Shown: in pieces, positions 11,001 through 19,615 of the stretch
Layout of the letters: the number at the start of each line of letters is the position of its first letter
How positions within the stretch are numbered: the stretch's first letter is position 1
Assembly (NCBI GenBank): GCA_905178155.1
Contig: CAJINV010000012.1
Location: forward strand, 1,050,004 to 1,114,003
From: Amoebophrya sp. A120
Taxonomy: Eukaryota; Sar; Dinophyceae; Syndiniales; Amoebophryaceae
DNA: 64,000 bases
Reading direction: 5' to 3'
Program-made: the position numbers and the translations under genes
The notes under the pieces: generated by a model
Told to the model about the DNA's origin: nothing
The model's database searches: none
The model's input: the letters and a program-made list of their open reading frames with translations, nothing else

Positions 11001-13683
11001 AATGGCCACCTGCGACCGGTTCTTCAAAACGATCAATTCTCGAAAGGTGTGCTCGAAGAGAATGGTGTGGAGGTTATAAATCTCTCTTTCCACGTAGATC
11101 GGCACATCGACGCACTTGCCGACGCATTTCAGGAAGTAGGTTTTCTTAAACCGCGCGTCCCCGGGCGCCTTGTTGTCCACCTCGATGACAAATTTGCAGG
11201 AAAATTCCCCCAAGTGCTTGGGTGTGAAAACGAACTCGATTTTGCTGTTCCCGCGACCGACGAAATTCCCCTCGGCCTGGAACGCGAGCTGCTCCGGGAG
11301 TGGGACGGGCTTTCTATTCGTGGAGGAAGAAGATGCAGCGTTCGTTTCCAGTTTAGTCGTCGCAGCAGCTGTCCCCTGCGAGGAGTCTAGTAACCCCTCT
11401 GTGCCTCCTTCCTGTGGATTTGTTGTTTCTGCTCCTGCAGCTTCCGTATCGTCTGCTCCCTCTCCCTTCTCTTCCGCCGCACCGTCTGCAGAAGTAGGGT
11501 CATCTGCTTGTATTGCTACTTCCGATGCTAAAGGTCCGCAATCGCCACTGCCCTCGCTTTCCTCCTGCGGTCTCAACGTTTTCCACGTATGCAATGCAAA
11601 TATGTGTTGGTCTGGAAGAGTGCAACGTTCGCCATGCACATTTTGCATGACCCATGATGTCGATTTTGCATGCCGTAGCATCACAGATTTTGTGAGGGCT
11701 CGCTCTATGAAGCCCATACCGCATGAGAAATGCTGCCCTCTCCGCGTAGCATAAACTGCACCCCTTTTGGTGTTCGTGCAATACAGATTTCATGTAGGAT
11801 CCAAAGCCCGCATCACAAGTTTCACTCTTCCAGACCCGGACGACATATTTGCATTTGATACCACGGGTCTGACGTCAGCATTCGGGTCGTCCGAAACTCG
11901 TTTTTCCGGTCCAATGGTGGTTTTGGTTCGTCTTCTATCACCGACTCCCGTATGGAATACCCCGCTGGCAAGGCCCCGTAGTTCACGATGGTGACCTGTT
12001 TCGTGGACTATCCAAGAAAAAAACTGTGTTAGTGTAGGTCTTTTGGACAAACAGCATCACAAGTTTGCCTGCCATGACAGGAAAAACTTGTCATGCGCAG
12101 ATAGGACGGGAAAACACGTCGGAAGCGAGCCTATCATGCATGTGGAGCATGACAAGTCTGAACAGTTTTGCATTTTCTGTATCACAGATTTACACTCACG
12201 TAGTTTTTTTCTTGGATATGGACCACTCACCGAATACCACAGAACCGAAGTCGATTATCGAAGGAAAAAACTGTTTCACTGTAAAGTTGTAATGCAGAGA
12301 ATGCATTTCGCAAGTGTTTGTCTTGCTACACATGCAAGACAGTGGGTTTTTACCTGTGTTTTCCCTTAGGAATCTTGCATAGCAAATTTTCTCTGTCGTG
12401 TAGAACGAACTTGTGATGCAAAACCTGCAAAATCCTTACAGTGAAACACTTTTTTCTCACGATATCGATAAAGAGATTCTCTGACGGGTCTTTGTAGTAG
12501 TTCTCGTCCCTTTGTTCTGGCGGCACCGCCGGATCTGGGGGCATTTTCTTTGGGATCTTCTGTTTTGTCTTCGCGGCTTTTTTCAACAACATTTTCTCCT
12601 CCTCGGTTAGTTCCTTGGGCTCTAAATCCAACACCGTTTTCTTCGTCAAACACATCACCGGAAAGTCTATTCTGCCCGTTTTCGCCAAGATTGGGAAGGT
12701 GGTCCAAATGTCCTTGTACAATTTCGGGGCGAACTTCAGCTGGATCTTGCAACTCACCCCGGCGGACATCCGGCCCGGAGGGTCGAACCCAATCTCGAAG
12801 AAGTCCAGGATTTTGTCGTCCATCGGCAATAGTTTAAACTGATTAAACGTCAAGGAAACATTCGTCACCTCGATCGTCTGCTTATACGTGGAATTCGCTT
12901 CGAAGTCCAGGTACTCGATGATTTTTGGACTGGGAATGAAGGCCTGTCCCTTGAACACCTTGCCCCAGCAGTGCTGCTCTTGCCCTAAATCGATGAAGTC
13001 GCGGTGTTCCTGCTTCGCCTTCACCAACATTTTCTCTTCCAAAACCGTCCTGCTGGGCATCCACAATTTCCCGTCTTCCCGCTTTTTCGGCGTCGCCTGC
13101 CCGTCCGCCGCGGCACTGTCCTCTAGAAACCCCATGCCGTCATCTGCTTTCGCCGCGTCCTCTGCGTCCCAGTAGGCCACCCGCTTTTGCTGAAAAGCCA
13201 GTTTCTCCTCGACCGCGGCCAGCTCCTCCGGGGGCGCTTGGCCGAGCCCGAAGCCGCCGGACTTGAAGGCGGTCAGCTTGGACGGGTCGATGCGCATCGC
13301 GTTCCCGGTGGCGTCAAGGATCTCTACGTGGTTCAGAGTCATATCCTGAGCAAAAACGTACCCACCCATGCGTCTTCAAGATGGGCAACCTGCTAGACAA
13401 ATCAGCCAGCTTTGGTTGTTGCGCATGATAAGTTTGGCCTCGTAGTCTTGTAATCCTGTTTAGCTTGTTCAACAGCATCGCAGATCTGGCATATTATGCT
13501 GATTGGAGCATTGCAAATTGTTCCAAAGCACGACTATAAAATGCCTCTCATGCGGCTCCAGATGACAAACATTTTGCGCATGCAGATCTGCATGACAACT
13601 ATGGGGTGAAGACGTTTTTACATACGATACGTCACCTTTTTTATGTAGTCGCGGATCTTCACATCCTTGGACTGCCCGGCCAT
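5027..13683 (-). CDS. CFAP74: CFAP74-like axonemal protein with MSP/ASH-type domains
   Basis: About 1,420 residues from 21 exons, close to the roughly 1,580 aa I recall for human CFAP74, a central-apparatus protein of cilia. Start ATG at 13683 (MAGQSKDVKIRDYIKK), stop TAG at 5027-5029. Immunoglobulin-like MSP/ASH repeats are visible: SAGVSCKIQLKFAPK, FIDFGSVVFGEW, IEFVFTPKHLGEFSC, FEPENLDFGNCYVDGARY and CDFGEVTVFERKLIHVTV. A low-complexity Glu/Ala/Thr segment lies near 11270-11580. Exons (minus): 13630-13683, 12466-13341, 12219-12255, 11861-12008, 11002-11587, 10814-10859, 9878-10521, 9366-9595, 9100-9143, 8662-8949, 7879-8400, 7600-7662, 7232-7284, 6893-7109, 6587-6642, 6413-6437, 6026-6176, 5712-5813, 5537-5599, 5256-5325, 5027-5106. 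Both copies of each 5-bp duplication are included in these bounds; one is lost on splicing. Only two introns are GT-AG (7110-7231, 5600-5711); 18 are introners. HYDIN, CFAP47 and CFAP65 share this fold, so the exact orthology is not certain. Confidence 0.6.
5107..5255. mobile_element. Introner, family B, in CFAP74-like gene
   Basis: 149 bp. Ends TATGAACTGCAAAGGTATCG / GTACGATACTTTTGCACAGGATA. Duplication GCCGG/GCCCG. Last intron of the gene. Confidence 0.85.
5326..5536. mobile_element. Introner, family D, in CFAP74-like gene
   Basis: 211 bp. GGAAAAAAGTGTTACAGTAT at one end, GTAACTGTAACACTTTTTTC at the other. Exact duplication CCATC; joins ITIGGM to ELSLLAG. Confidence 0.92.
5814..6025. mobile_element. 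Introner, family D, in CFAP74-like gene
   Basis: 212 bp. AAAAAAACTGTTTCACTGTG and CACAGTGAAACAGTTTTTTC termini. Exact duplication ATCCG. Confidence 0.92.
6177..6412. mobile_element. Introner, family C, in CFAP74-like gene
   Basis: 236 bp. TATGAATAGCAAATTATATG, inner TGTCTGGGTCT and AAACCCAGAC. Duplication worn (ACCGT/GCCGC), so probably an older insertion. Confidence 0.8.
6438..6586. mobile_element. Introner, family B, in CFAP74-like gene
   Basis: 149 bp with CTGCAAAAGTATCGTACTCG and its mirror. Exact duplication TCTTC. Only 25 bp of exon separate it from the preceding element. Confidence 0.92.
6643..6892. mobile_element. Introner, family C, in CFAP74-like gene
   Basis: 250 bp. ATGTCTGGGTCTGGAG / TTCCAGACCCAGGACAC. 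Duplication AGGTC/AGATC. Joins VIYDL to TVEQLPSN. Confidence 0.88.
7285..7599. mobile_element. Introner, family E, in CFAP74-like gene
   Basis: About 315 bp. Long inverted ends GCAATGAAAAATGCCCCCAT / GGGGGCATTTTTTATTGTAG. The exact boundary and duplication (CGCCT/GCCCT-like) are uncertain by a base. Confidence 0.85.
7663..7878. mobile_element. Introner, family D, in CFAP74-like gene
   Basis: 216 bp. AAAAAAGTGTTACAGTTACA and TGTAACTGTAACACTTTTTT termini. Exact duplication GAACC. Confidence 0.93.
8401..8661. mobile_element. Introner, family C, in CFAP74-like gene
   Basis: 261 bp. TATCAAATGTAAATATGTC / ACACTTTTACAGTTGATA. Exact duplication GGGAT. Confidence 0.93.
8950..9099. mobile_element. 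Introner, family B, in CFAP74-like gene
   Basis: 150 bp. TATGCATTGCAAAAGTATCG / CTTTTGCACAGGATA. Duplication CATCC/CTTCC. Joins DMDELAEV to ANGISDLEP. Confidence 0.88.
9144..9365. mobile_element. Introner, family G, in CFAP74-like gene
   Basis: 222 bp. TATGACAGTGCACAACTCCC / AAGTTGTGCACTATCGTA inverted ends. Exact duplication GCATC. Related to the element at 53230-53495. Confidence 0.9.
9596..9877. mobile_element. Introner, family E2, in CFAP74-like gene
   Basis: 282 bp. TATCCTAAGTAAAAACGCCC / GGTTTTTACTCAGGATA. Duplication ACAGA/ACAGT. A size reference for the giant E2 element at 22510. Confidence 0.9.
10522..10813. mobile_element. Introner, family C, in CFAP74-like gene
   Basis: 292 bp with internal small duplications (for example CTAGGCATGACAGACTAGG). 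Ends TATGGATTGCAAATATGTC / TTTGCAGTTGATA. Duplication GCCTC/GTCTC. Confidence 0.87.
10860..11001. mobile_element. Introner, family B, in CFAP74-like gene
   Basis: 142 bp. TATGCTGTGCCAAAGTATCG / TACTTTTGCAAAGCATA. Duplication ATTGC/ATGGC. Joins NRSQVAI to AMKIKVERP. Confidence 0.87.
11588..11860. mobile_element. Introner, family C, in CFAP74-like gene
   Basis: 273 bp. TATGCAATGCAAATATG / ATATTTGCATTTGATA. Exact duplication CCACG. Confidence 0.92.
12009..12218. mobile_element. Introner, family D, in CFAP74-like gene
   Basis: 210 bp. TATCCAAGAAAAAAACTGTG / AGTTTTTTTCTTGGATA. Exact duplication TGGAC. Only 37 bp of exon separate it from the next D element. Confidence 0.93.
12256..12465. mobile_element. 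Introner, family D, in CFAP74-like gene
   Basis: 210 bp. TATCGAAGGAAAAAACTG / CACTTTTTTCTCACGATA. Exact duplication TCGAT. Lies inside an IDFG motif; the joined sequence is LFIDFGSVV. Confidence 0.93.
13342..13629. mobile_element. Introner, family E2, first intron of CFAP74-like gene
   Basis: 288 bp. TATCCTGAGCAAAAACGTAC / GACGTTTTTACATACGATA. Duplication AGTCA/CGTCA. Joins RDYIKKV to TLNHVEIL. Confidence 0.9.
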
Positions 13684-13760
13684 CTCTCTGTTTTTTTATG
13701 TGGAAAAACTACATCAATTAATATGGAATCTGTGATGCATATCCTCGTCGATCAGGATCA

Positions 13761-16700
13761 TTACAAGTTCCCATGAATGATTGCATCACCAAGCTCAAGC
13801 CAGCCTAGAAGCGTGACAAAGATTGAAAGGTGGAAGACAAAGATCTTTGACTCTACTTCTGTATTATAATAGTACCGTTGATAAGCGATTTCGAATTCCT
13901 TTCGTCTCCTATGTTCCGCTTATGGCGTTCTCAAACGTTACATTCTCAACTAAAACGTGAATTTGTCATGCAAAAGTACCTTAAGCCAACAGATGATCGA
14001 GCTGCTTCGCATGACAAATTTCGGAAGGGCTAGACAGCGTCTAAATCTGCATCAAAATTTCAATGTTGCAAAAATGCGCAATCTTCCTCCTTTCACTTTT
14101 GCCAGTATTGCATTCCAAATTCATGTAACAGTTGAGAATGTAACGTTTGAGAACGCCATACCGCTTCTTTCTCGCGGGTGATGTTGTCTTCCCTTATCAA
14201 GTTGTTCAGCAACTTCTCATTGCGCATCTGTTTCAAGGCCGCGCCCTCGACTTTTTTCTTCGCCAGGTCGTCTTCGACCTGCTCCCTGCGGAACACCTCA
14301 TACGGGTTCAGACCCTGCTCTAACAGCTCCAGTTCCCGAATTTTCTTCTCCTTGTCCTCCTGCAACTTCTTCTTCGCCTTGCTCTCGTTTGTCGACGCTA
14401 TTCTGGCGTTGATGTCGTTCAAATTTTTCTTCAGCTGAAGCATCGCTTTTGTTATCCACTGCAAATACTGGGTCTGGAAATAAAGGTCAACTTGTGATGC
14501 TTGTCTGACACTTGTGGAAAATGTGTATTGCATAACCGACAAAAACGGTGACTCTTTTGTGATGCACACGCGCAGTTTGTAATGCGCACTCCGCATGGGA
14601 AAGCAGCGTTTGGAAAATTTGGCATGCTTCGCTGCACCTACAGGGCCACTCAATCATGATCATTCAGCATGACAGGTTTCCAGACCCAGACATATTTGCA
14701 ATGCATATTTGTTCGGTGGTTCCATTTCGCGTCGCGGACGGCGGCGGACTGCGCGTTTTTCTGCCTGTTGTATTTTGGTCCCTCTTCTTTGCATGTAGAG
14801 TCAGAACTTCTTGATGCGGCTGAATGCAAATCTTGGATCTTCTTCTTCGATGTATCACTTACACTTTGTACGCATGATCACAACTTTTGTTTATGTTTGT
14901 ACATTCAACTCGAAATTGTTCCAGTAGGTATCTATACTCAGCATCCTTGATCGCCGGCAAGAGAAACTCCTTGTTGTTTTTCTTCCTGTGTTTCTCCGCC
15001 TCACTTTGTTTCCTGTCCTTTTCCGCTTTCACAGCCGCCTTCTTTTCCGCTTTCAAATAGTCATCCTGCCACATTTTGTCGATGATCCTGTTCCCCCTGG
15101 TGACCTCATCCTGCTGTCTTTTTTGCGCGATAATGCTTTGCTCGTACTCTTTCTGCAGTAACCTTCTCTCGGCGTCGGTGGCTTTGTCCATAAGAGAGTG
15201 CAGACGGAGCTCGGCGGCATCACGTTCCTGTTTTGATGTGCCCTTGACTTTGAGTTTTTTAGCAATAGCAGCTTTGACGCAATACAAATCTGCATTCGCA
15301 TGTAAATGTACCTGCTCTTCCTTCACCGTCATTCTTCCGCTGTCTGCATGACAAACACCATCGCAACGCAGGGTGAAGCCAATTCATAGATTGATACCTT
15401 TTCCAAATCTGATAACCGTTGCCAGCTTCTTTCCACCTCGTCTGCCTGCACAAAAATTTCTTCCGCCGATCGCGTGCTCTGCATTTCCTTCAACTTGCTT
15501 TCCTCGCTGGCGAGAACTTGCCTCGCATCCTCGGCTGCCTCGCACTGAGAAGTTGTACTTATTTCGTAGAGAAATCAATATCGCACAACAACAAACGCAG
15601 CACAGCACGTGCACGTGACATGACTTTTGATATTCCGTAGTTTCATAAAACCTACCACTAGCAGCTGCAGCACGACCAATTTACGCGCATTTTTGATGTT
15701 CTTACCTTTTTGTCCCAGTTATTCCTCAAATCGCGAAGTATCTGCACGGTTCGTTTGTCCGCAACGGTTTCCTTCAGCTCCGCATCGTATTGGTGTGTGG
15801 AGAAGACGCCCGAGCGACCGTCTTGGTACCTGTTTTGATTTTTTCTCTGCTGCACTCCTTTAATTTGACACGACAAGCAAGTATGGCGACGAACACGACC
15901 TGTCTTTCGTTTTTTACTAACTTTAGTTTTACGCATGACAAACACTTGTTGTACCAAGAAATGCGTATTTCATTTCTTACTTCGCCAGCGGATCGCCTTT
16001 CGTCGTGTCTATCCAAGAAAAAAACTGTGTTAGTGTAAGTTTCTTTGGTTGACAGCATTACAAATTTGCTCCACATGACAGAGAAAACCTGTCATGCGTG
16101 GCTTGTAAGGAAAAACACACATGAGAAGAGGACTTCACGGCTGTCTGGCATCACAGGTGTAACTCTGTTGCATGTTCTGCATTACAGAGTTACACTTACA
16201 CAGTTTTTTTCTTGCATAGTATCTCTTTCGGGTTTATTTGCGGTTCCCGTTTGCAACGGAATGTCCGGCTCGGCGATGCGACACCTCCTTTCCAGCTCCC
16301 GGAGTCTTTCTGCCTGGTTATGCCCTGCTTAGCTGGATGAACAATGCAAAGCCCATCGCCATCCAATTTGTCTTGCATAAAACACACATCATCATCATCA
16401 TGTAGTGGACACCCGCTCCCAGCGCCACAGGTCAAGGATCCCCTCCCCGGGGGGTGGGCGAGGAAGCACTTTCGGCGACCTCATCATACAAAAAGCCGAG
16501 CGCTACCACGACAAGTCGCCCGCTGAAAAATACCAACCAGTCGGGGGCTACCCACCATCGTCTGTCCGCTCCAGCTTTGCATGACAGACCTTCTGCTGAT
16601 TTCCCTGGGGATTGGAGCGCAACACTAGATTTGTCATGCTAAAGACCCTGTAATTCTAGCATTTGTTATGCTAAACAGCTATGCAGGGCATACTGGTCGA

Positions 16701-17211
16701 GCGCCGCTTCTTCCTCGGCTTCTTCCACATCGTCATTGATGTCTTCGGACCTGCTTTATCAAGTGATTTATGTTGTTGCATCCATGAGTAGAGGAACTTC
16801 AACACACTATACACACGTGTCACATCCGTCCTCCATGAGCATGACAAGTAGCTTCATAAATCCAATTTTGCTTTTATTTGCATCGGTACTTCTTCCATAG
16901 TGAGTAGGTACATCGCAGAGCAACGAAAACCTGGGTTCGCTCCCGTCGTCCGAGACATATTCCGCCACTTTTATCCTGTGCAAAAGTATCGCACTGCTCG
17001 TATTCTTGCAGTCATGCAATCTTTGTCTTAAGATAAATCCGCATTACAAATTTTATTTCTCATGCTTAGGAAATTTGTAATGCATTTACACGAGTACGAT
17101 GCTTTTGCAATCCATAACTTCCACCGGTTCCTTATTCGATGTTGTGTGGAACAGCTCCGGCGGCGGGGCCGGCTCCTCTGCGGCCCCCGGATCCTCCTCC
17201 TGTTCGGCCAT
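13761..17211 (-). CDS. Coiled-coil protein, possibly axonemal; not identified
   Basis: I do not recognise the family. Start ATG at 17211 (MAEQEEDPGAAEEP), then charged, helix-rich segments: AEYVSDDGSEPRFS, EEAALDQAERLRELERRC, FSTHQYDAELKETVADKR, LASEESKLKEMQSTRSAEE, KMWQDDYLKAEKKAAVK and LEQGLNPYEVFRREQVEDDL. Length, Lys/Glu content and position beside a CFAP74-like gene make a ciliary coiled-coil protein plausible, but that is inference. Approximate exons: 17117-17211, about 16930-16971, 16693-about 16750, 16219-16318, about 15991-16009, about 15700-15866, 15402-15530, about 14935-15345, 14708-14772, 14161-14452, 13761-13920. Five introners (B, H, D, C, A) and several GT-AG introns interrupt it. 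Excising the last introner with its CCGCT duplication reads EAEHRRRKEFEIAYQRYYYNTE. The stop near 13761 is uncertain, and the phases around 15870-16010 and 16750-16930 are not resolved. Confidence 0.65.
13921..14160. mobile_element. Introner, family A, in coiled-coil gene
   Basis: 240 bp. TATGGCGTTCTCAAACGTTA / AACGTTTGAGAACGCCATA, near-perfect inverted ends of about 30 bp. Exact duplication CCGCT. Confidence 0.94.
14453..14707. mobile_element. Introner, family C, in coiled-coil gene
   Basis: 255 bp. TATCCACTGCAAATACTGGG / CATATTTGCAATGCATA. Exact duplication TTTGT. Joins WNHRT to KAMLQLK. Confidence 0.92.
16010..16218. mobile_element. Introner, family D, in coiled-coil gene
   Basis: 209 bp. 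TATCCAAGAAAAAAACTGTG / CAGTTTTTTTCTTGCATA. Duplication GTGTC/GTATC. Confidence 0.88.
16319..16692. mobile_element. Introner, family H (single copy in window), in coiled-coil gene
   Basis: 374 bp. Short perfect inverted ends TATGCCCTGC / GCAGGGCATA and exact duplication CTGGT. The inside contains TTTGTCATGC, as in other families. Joins AALDQ to AERLRELE. Confidence 0.85.
16972..17116. mobile_element. Introner, family B, in coiled-coil gene
   Basis: 145 bp. TATCCTGTGCAAAAGTATCG / CTTTTGCAATCCATA. Duplication ACTTT/ACTTC. Joins NKEPVEV to AEYVSDD. Confidence 0.88.
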
Positions 17212-17896
17212 AGTTGGTGGAGAACTTTTGTTGCTCTCACCTGCAGCTCCGTAACCACGACATAATTTTTGCGATCTGATTCTGAGTAGCAAGAATAAAA
17301 ACCATTTGAGATAAGCCCGCAGAAGTGCTCTCTTCGCGAGCGGTAGGGAAGAGAGGACGACGAGAACACCACACACACACAAAGTATTATACAACAGAGA
17401 AAACGGGAAGAAGACGAAAACAAACACCACGGTGAAACAAGATGTGAAACCTGGTCGCTCTTTTTGCGACTCTACTGGAGAGCTCTCCTAACCTCATTTG
17501 CATCAACTCGACGGTGCGAAGCAAGATCTTCGTCTCAAGTCTCACTGCCGCACGAATGCCGCTCGTTTGTTGAGTCTCATTCTCAATTCCCTTCCTTTAC
17601 AATCAATTTACACAACTCTGGTGTTAAAAACGCGTGGTTGAAGACAGAGCGCAGTGAATCAGGAGGAACATGAAGTTGAAGAGAATGACAGCACTCAGTG
17701 CCTTTTCGCTTTTCTTCAGCTGAAGATATTATGGGGTCGTCGCAGCAGGACTACTTCTTCACAACAGTGGTCAACAGTAGTTCGTTTCAAGAGACAACAT
17801 GTGGTCGAGGTTCGTGATATAGTTACAGACAAGATGAAAGTGAAACAAAGAATTCAAATCAATTCGCTGCCTGTTCATCTTCTTCGTCCCCTTCTT

Positions 17897-18760
17897 CTAT
17901 CCAAACCCGGTTGGCAGCCCCATGGCTTTCATCATGGCCATTTCCTCGTCCTCTTCCTCCTCGAATTCTTTTTCCATTTTCTCCAGTTCCTCGAGTTCTT
18001 TTTTTTTCTCCATTTTCCGCCTTCGCTTCTCCTTCCGATCCGCAATGTTTTTCTCCGCTTCGTTTTCCAGCTTTTCCATCTTGGCAAGAATGTCGTCCGC
18101 GGTCAACGGTATGTTGTCCACCTCGTCGCAGATCAGGTTCGGCGTACCATCGGGATTCGACAGCAACCCAAACGCCGCGGGGTTTTTCGCCTTCTTCTGC
18201 TGGAGTTTCCGCACCCGCAATTCCTGTATCCTCTCCAACACCTCCTCCAGCGTCGCTGGCCTGGCCGCCATCTTCATACCCATCATTTTCTGGTGCCTAA
18301 TCCCGTTGATGTGGTCCAGCCACGACTGGGAGTCCTTCACGTGCACCTTACACAGGTGGCAGTAGTACCCCGCCTGGTTGGCCTTGTGCGTCGCGTCGGT
18401 TTGCACAATCGTTTTTCCGATGTTCCGCTCCAGTGCGAGCTTCGCGTTTCTTCTCTGTAGGTGGAGACGCTGGGACGCTGGCACGGGTATCGCGAGGTCG
18501 TCAACCTCCCCGTCGGACCCCAGCTCCTCCTTCTCCTTCGCAATTTTATCGTACGTCGCCTGGTCCCACGCTCTCCGGCCGAACACGTCCTTCGTTACGC
18601 CCTCTTTGATCTCCTCCTTCTGATCCCACGCCTGGGAAATTTCGGTCTTCTGCAGCTCCGGATTCGCATTGTCGAAAAATTTGTTCGCGTTGGCCGACAT
18701 CTGCGCCGCCTTGCGCTTGCCGGCGGCGGCAAGATCCGCGCTGGAACGCTGGTCCGACAT
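17897..18760 (-). CDS. ZMAT2: ZMAT2 / Snu23, matrin-type zinc-finger component of the spliceosomal tri-snRNP
   Basis: A complete, intronless 287-residue protein. It is a U4/U6.U5 tri-snRNP protein acting near 5' splice-site transfer before spliceosome activation. Visible features: an N-terminal AWDQ motif and RRAWDQATYDKIAKEKEEL, a matrin-type C2H2 finger (GYYCHLCKVHVKDSQSW..H..GIRH, roughly residues 130-160), then the family motif ATLEEVLERIQELR and a long acidic/basic helical tail ending GLPTGFG. Length and order match ZMAT2 orthologues of about 200 aa plus an extended tail. Start ATG at 18760, stop TAG at 17897. No introner interrupts it, unlike its neighbours. A core splicing factor next to many unusual introns is probably coincidence. 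Confidence 0.95.
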   Translation of the reverse strand: MSDQRSSADLAAAGKRKAAQMSANANKFFDNANPELQKTEISQAWDQKEEIKEGVTKDVFGRRAWDQATYDKIAKEKEELGSDGEVDDLAIPVPASQRLHLQRRNAKLALERNIGKTIVQTDATHKANQAGYYCHLCKVHVKDSQSWLDHINGIRHQKMMGMKMAARPATLEEVLERIQELRVRKLQQKKAKNPAAFGLLSNPDGTPNLICDEVDNIPLTADDILAKMEKLENEAEKNIADRKEKRRRKMEKKKELEELEKMEKEFEEEEDEEMAMMKAMGLPTGFG

Positions 18761-19615
18761 TTTACTGGGGTGGTTCCTTCTTCTACGCGTGTTCTATCAG
18801 AAGGACTAGGACATCAGAATAAACAAGGAAATAATTCGCTTGTTCCAGTTGGCGTTTTATTGTTATTCGGGAAGATATTTTTTTTGTGAAAAATAATGCT
18901 GGCCCGCCGTCGATGTTGAGAGGAGTTTCGGGACAATTGAAAGGGAAAAACTTCTGCGGGTCGTGTTATTGTTTTACTTTTATTCCTTTTAGTGATTCAT
19001 CGGGTTTATTCAGTGTGGTCGCTCGTATTACGTACAAATTGGGTGGAAACAACTTTGATTTATCATTCCTCTGGGGCCTGAAGGTAGAAGAACTGAAGTT
19101 CTTTCAAATAGCAAGAAATGGTCTTGTTCCTCCTGCACAGCAAAATCCAATTTGATCGACATCTTCGAGAAGAGCGTGTTGTGCTCCCTACTTGTACTTC
19201 CCACGAAGATTGTGGCATGATGCTAGCGATTCCAATTTTGATTTGACTTTTTAGCAATGGCACGTTTCTAGTTGTCGACGCAGATATCTAGATCAAGATC
19301 TTTCCAGACAGGTGTTTTTTATCATTCGGTTCTAGATTGCTCCTGGAGAACACTGTTTGATGATCTTTCATGATCTTGGGTTCGAACATTTCATCGTGCA
19401 GCAGCCCTTTCGTTTTTAGCAGCTGTCCTCGTGTATATGTACTCATTCTCTTACGCTTATAGGTCTGTATTCTCAATAAAAAATAGCAATAGAAAAGTTC
19501 ATAGCGCGTTTCTATGTGGTGGTCACCATGACGGTATTCTACTAGAAGAAAGTAACGAAGCAGTGATGGAAATCTCGAGAGAGAGTCACAGCCCCCCGCG
19601 TCAACGTCTTCATGT
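18761..19615. other. Intergenic spacer
   Basis: No gene seen. It holds the ZMAT2 leader and the 3' flank of the glycosyltransferase-like gene, whose stop is at 19616-19618. The ORF that appears to end here is read-through of the D introner at 19638. Confidence 0.6.
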
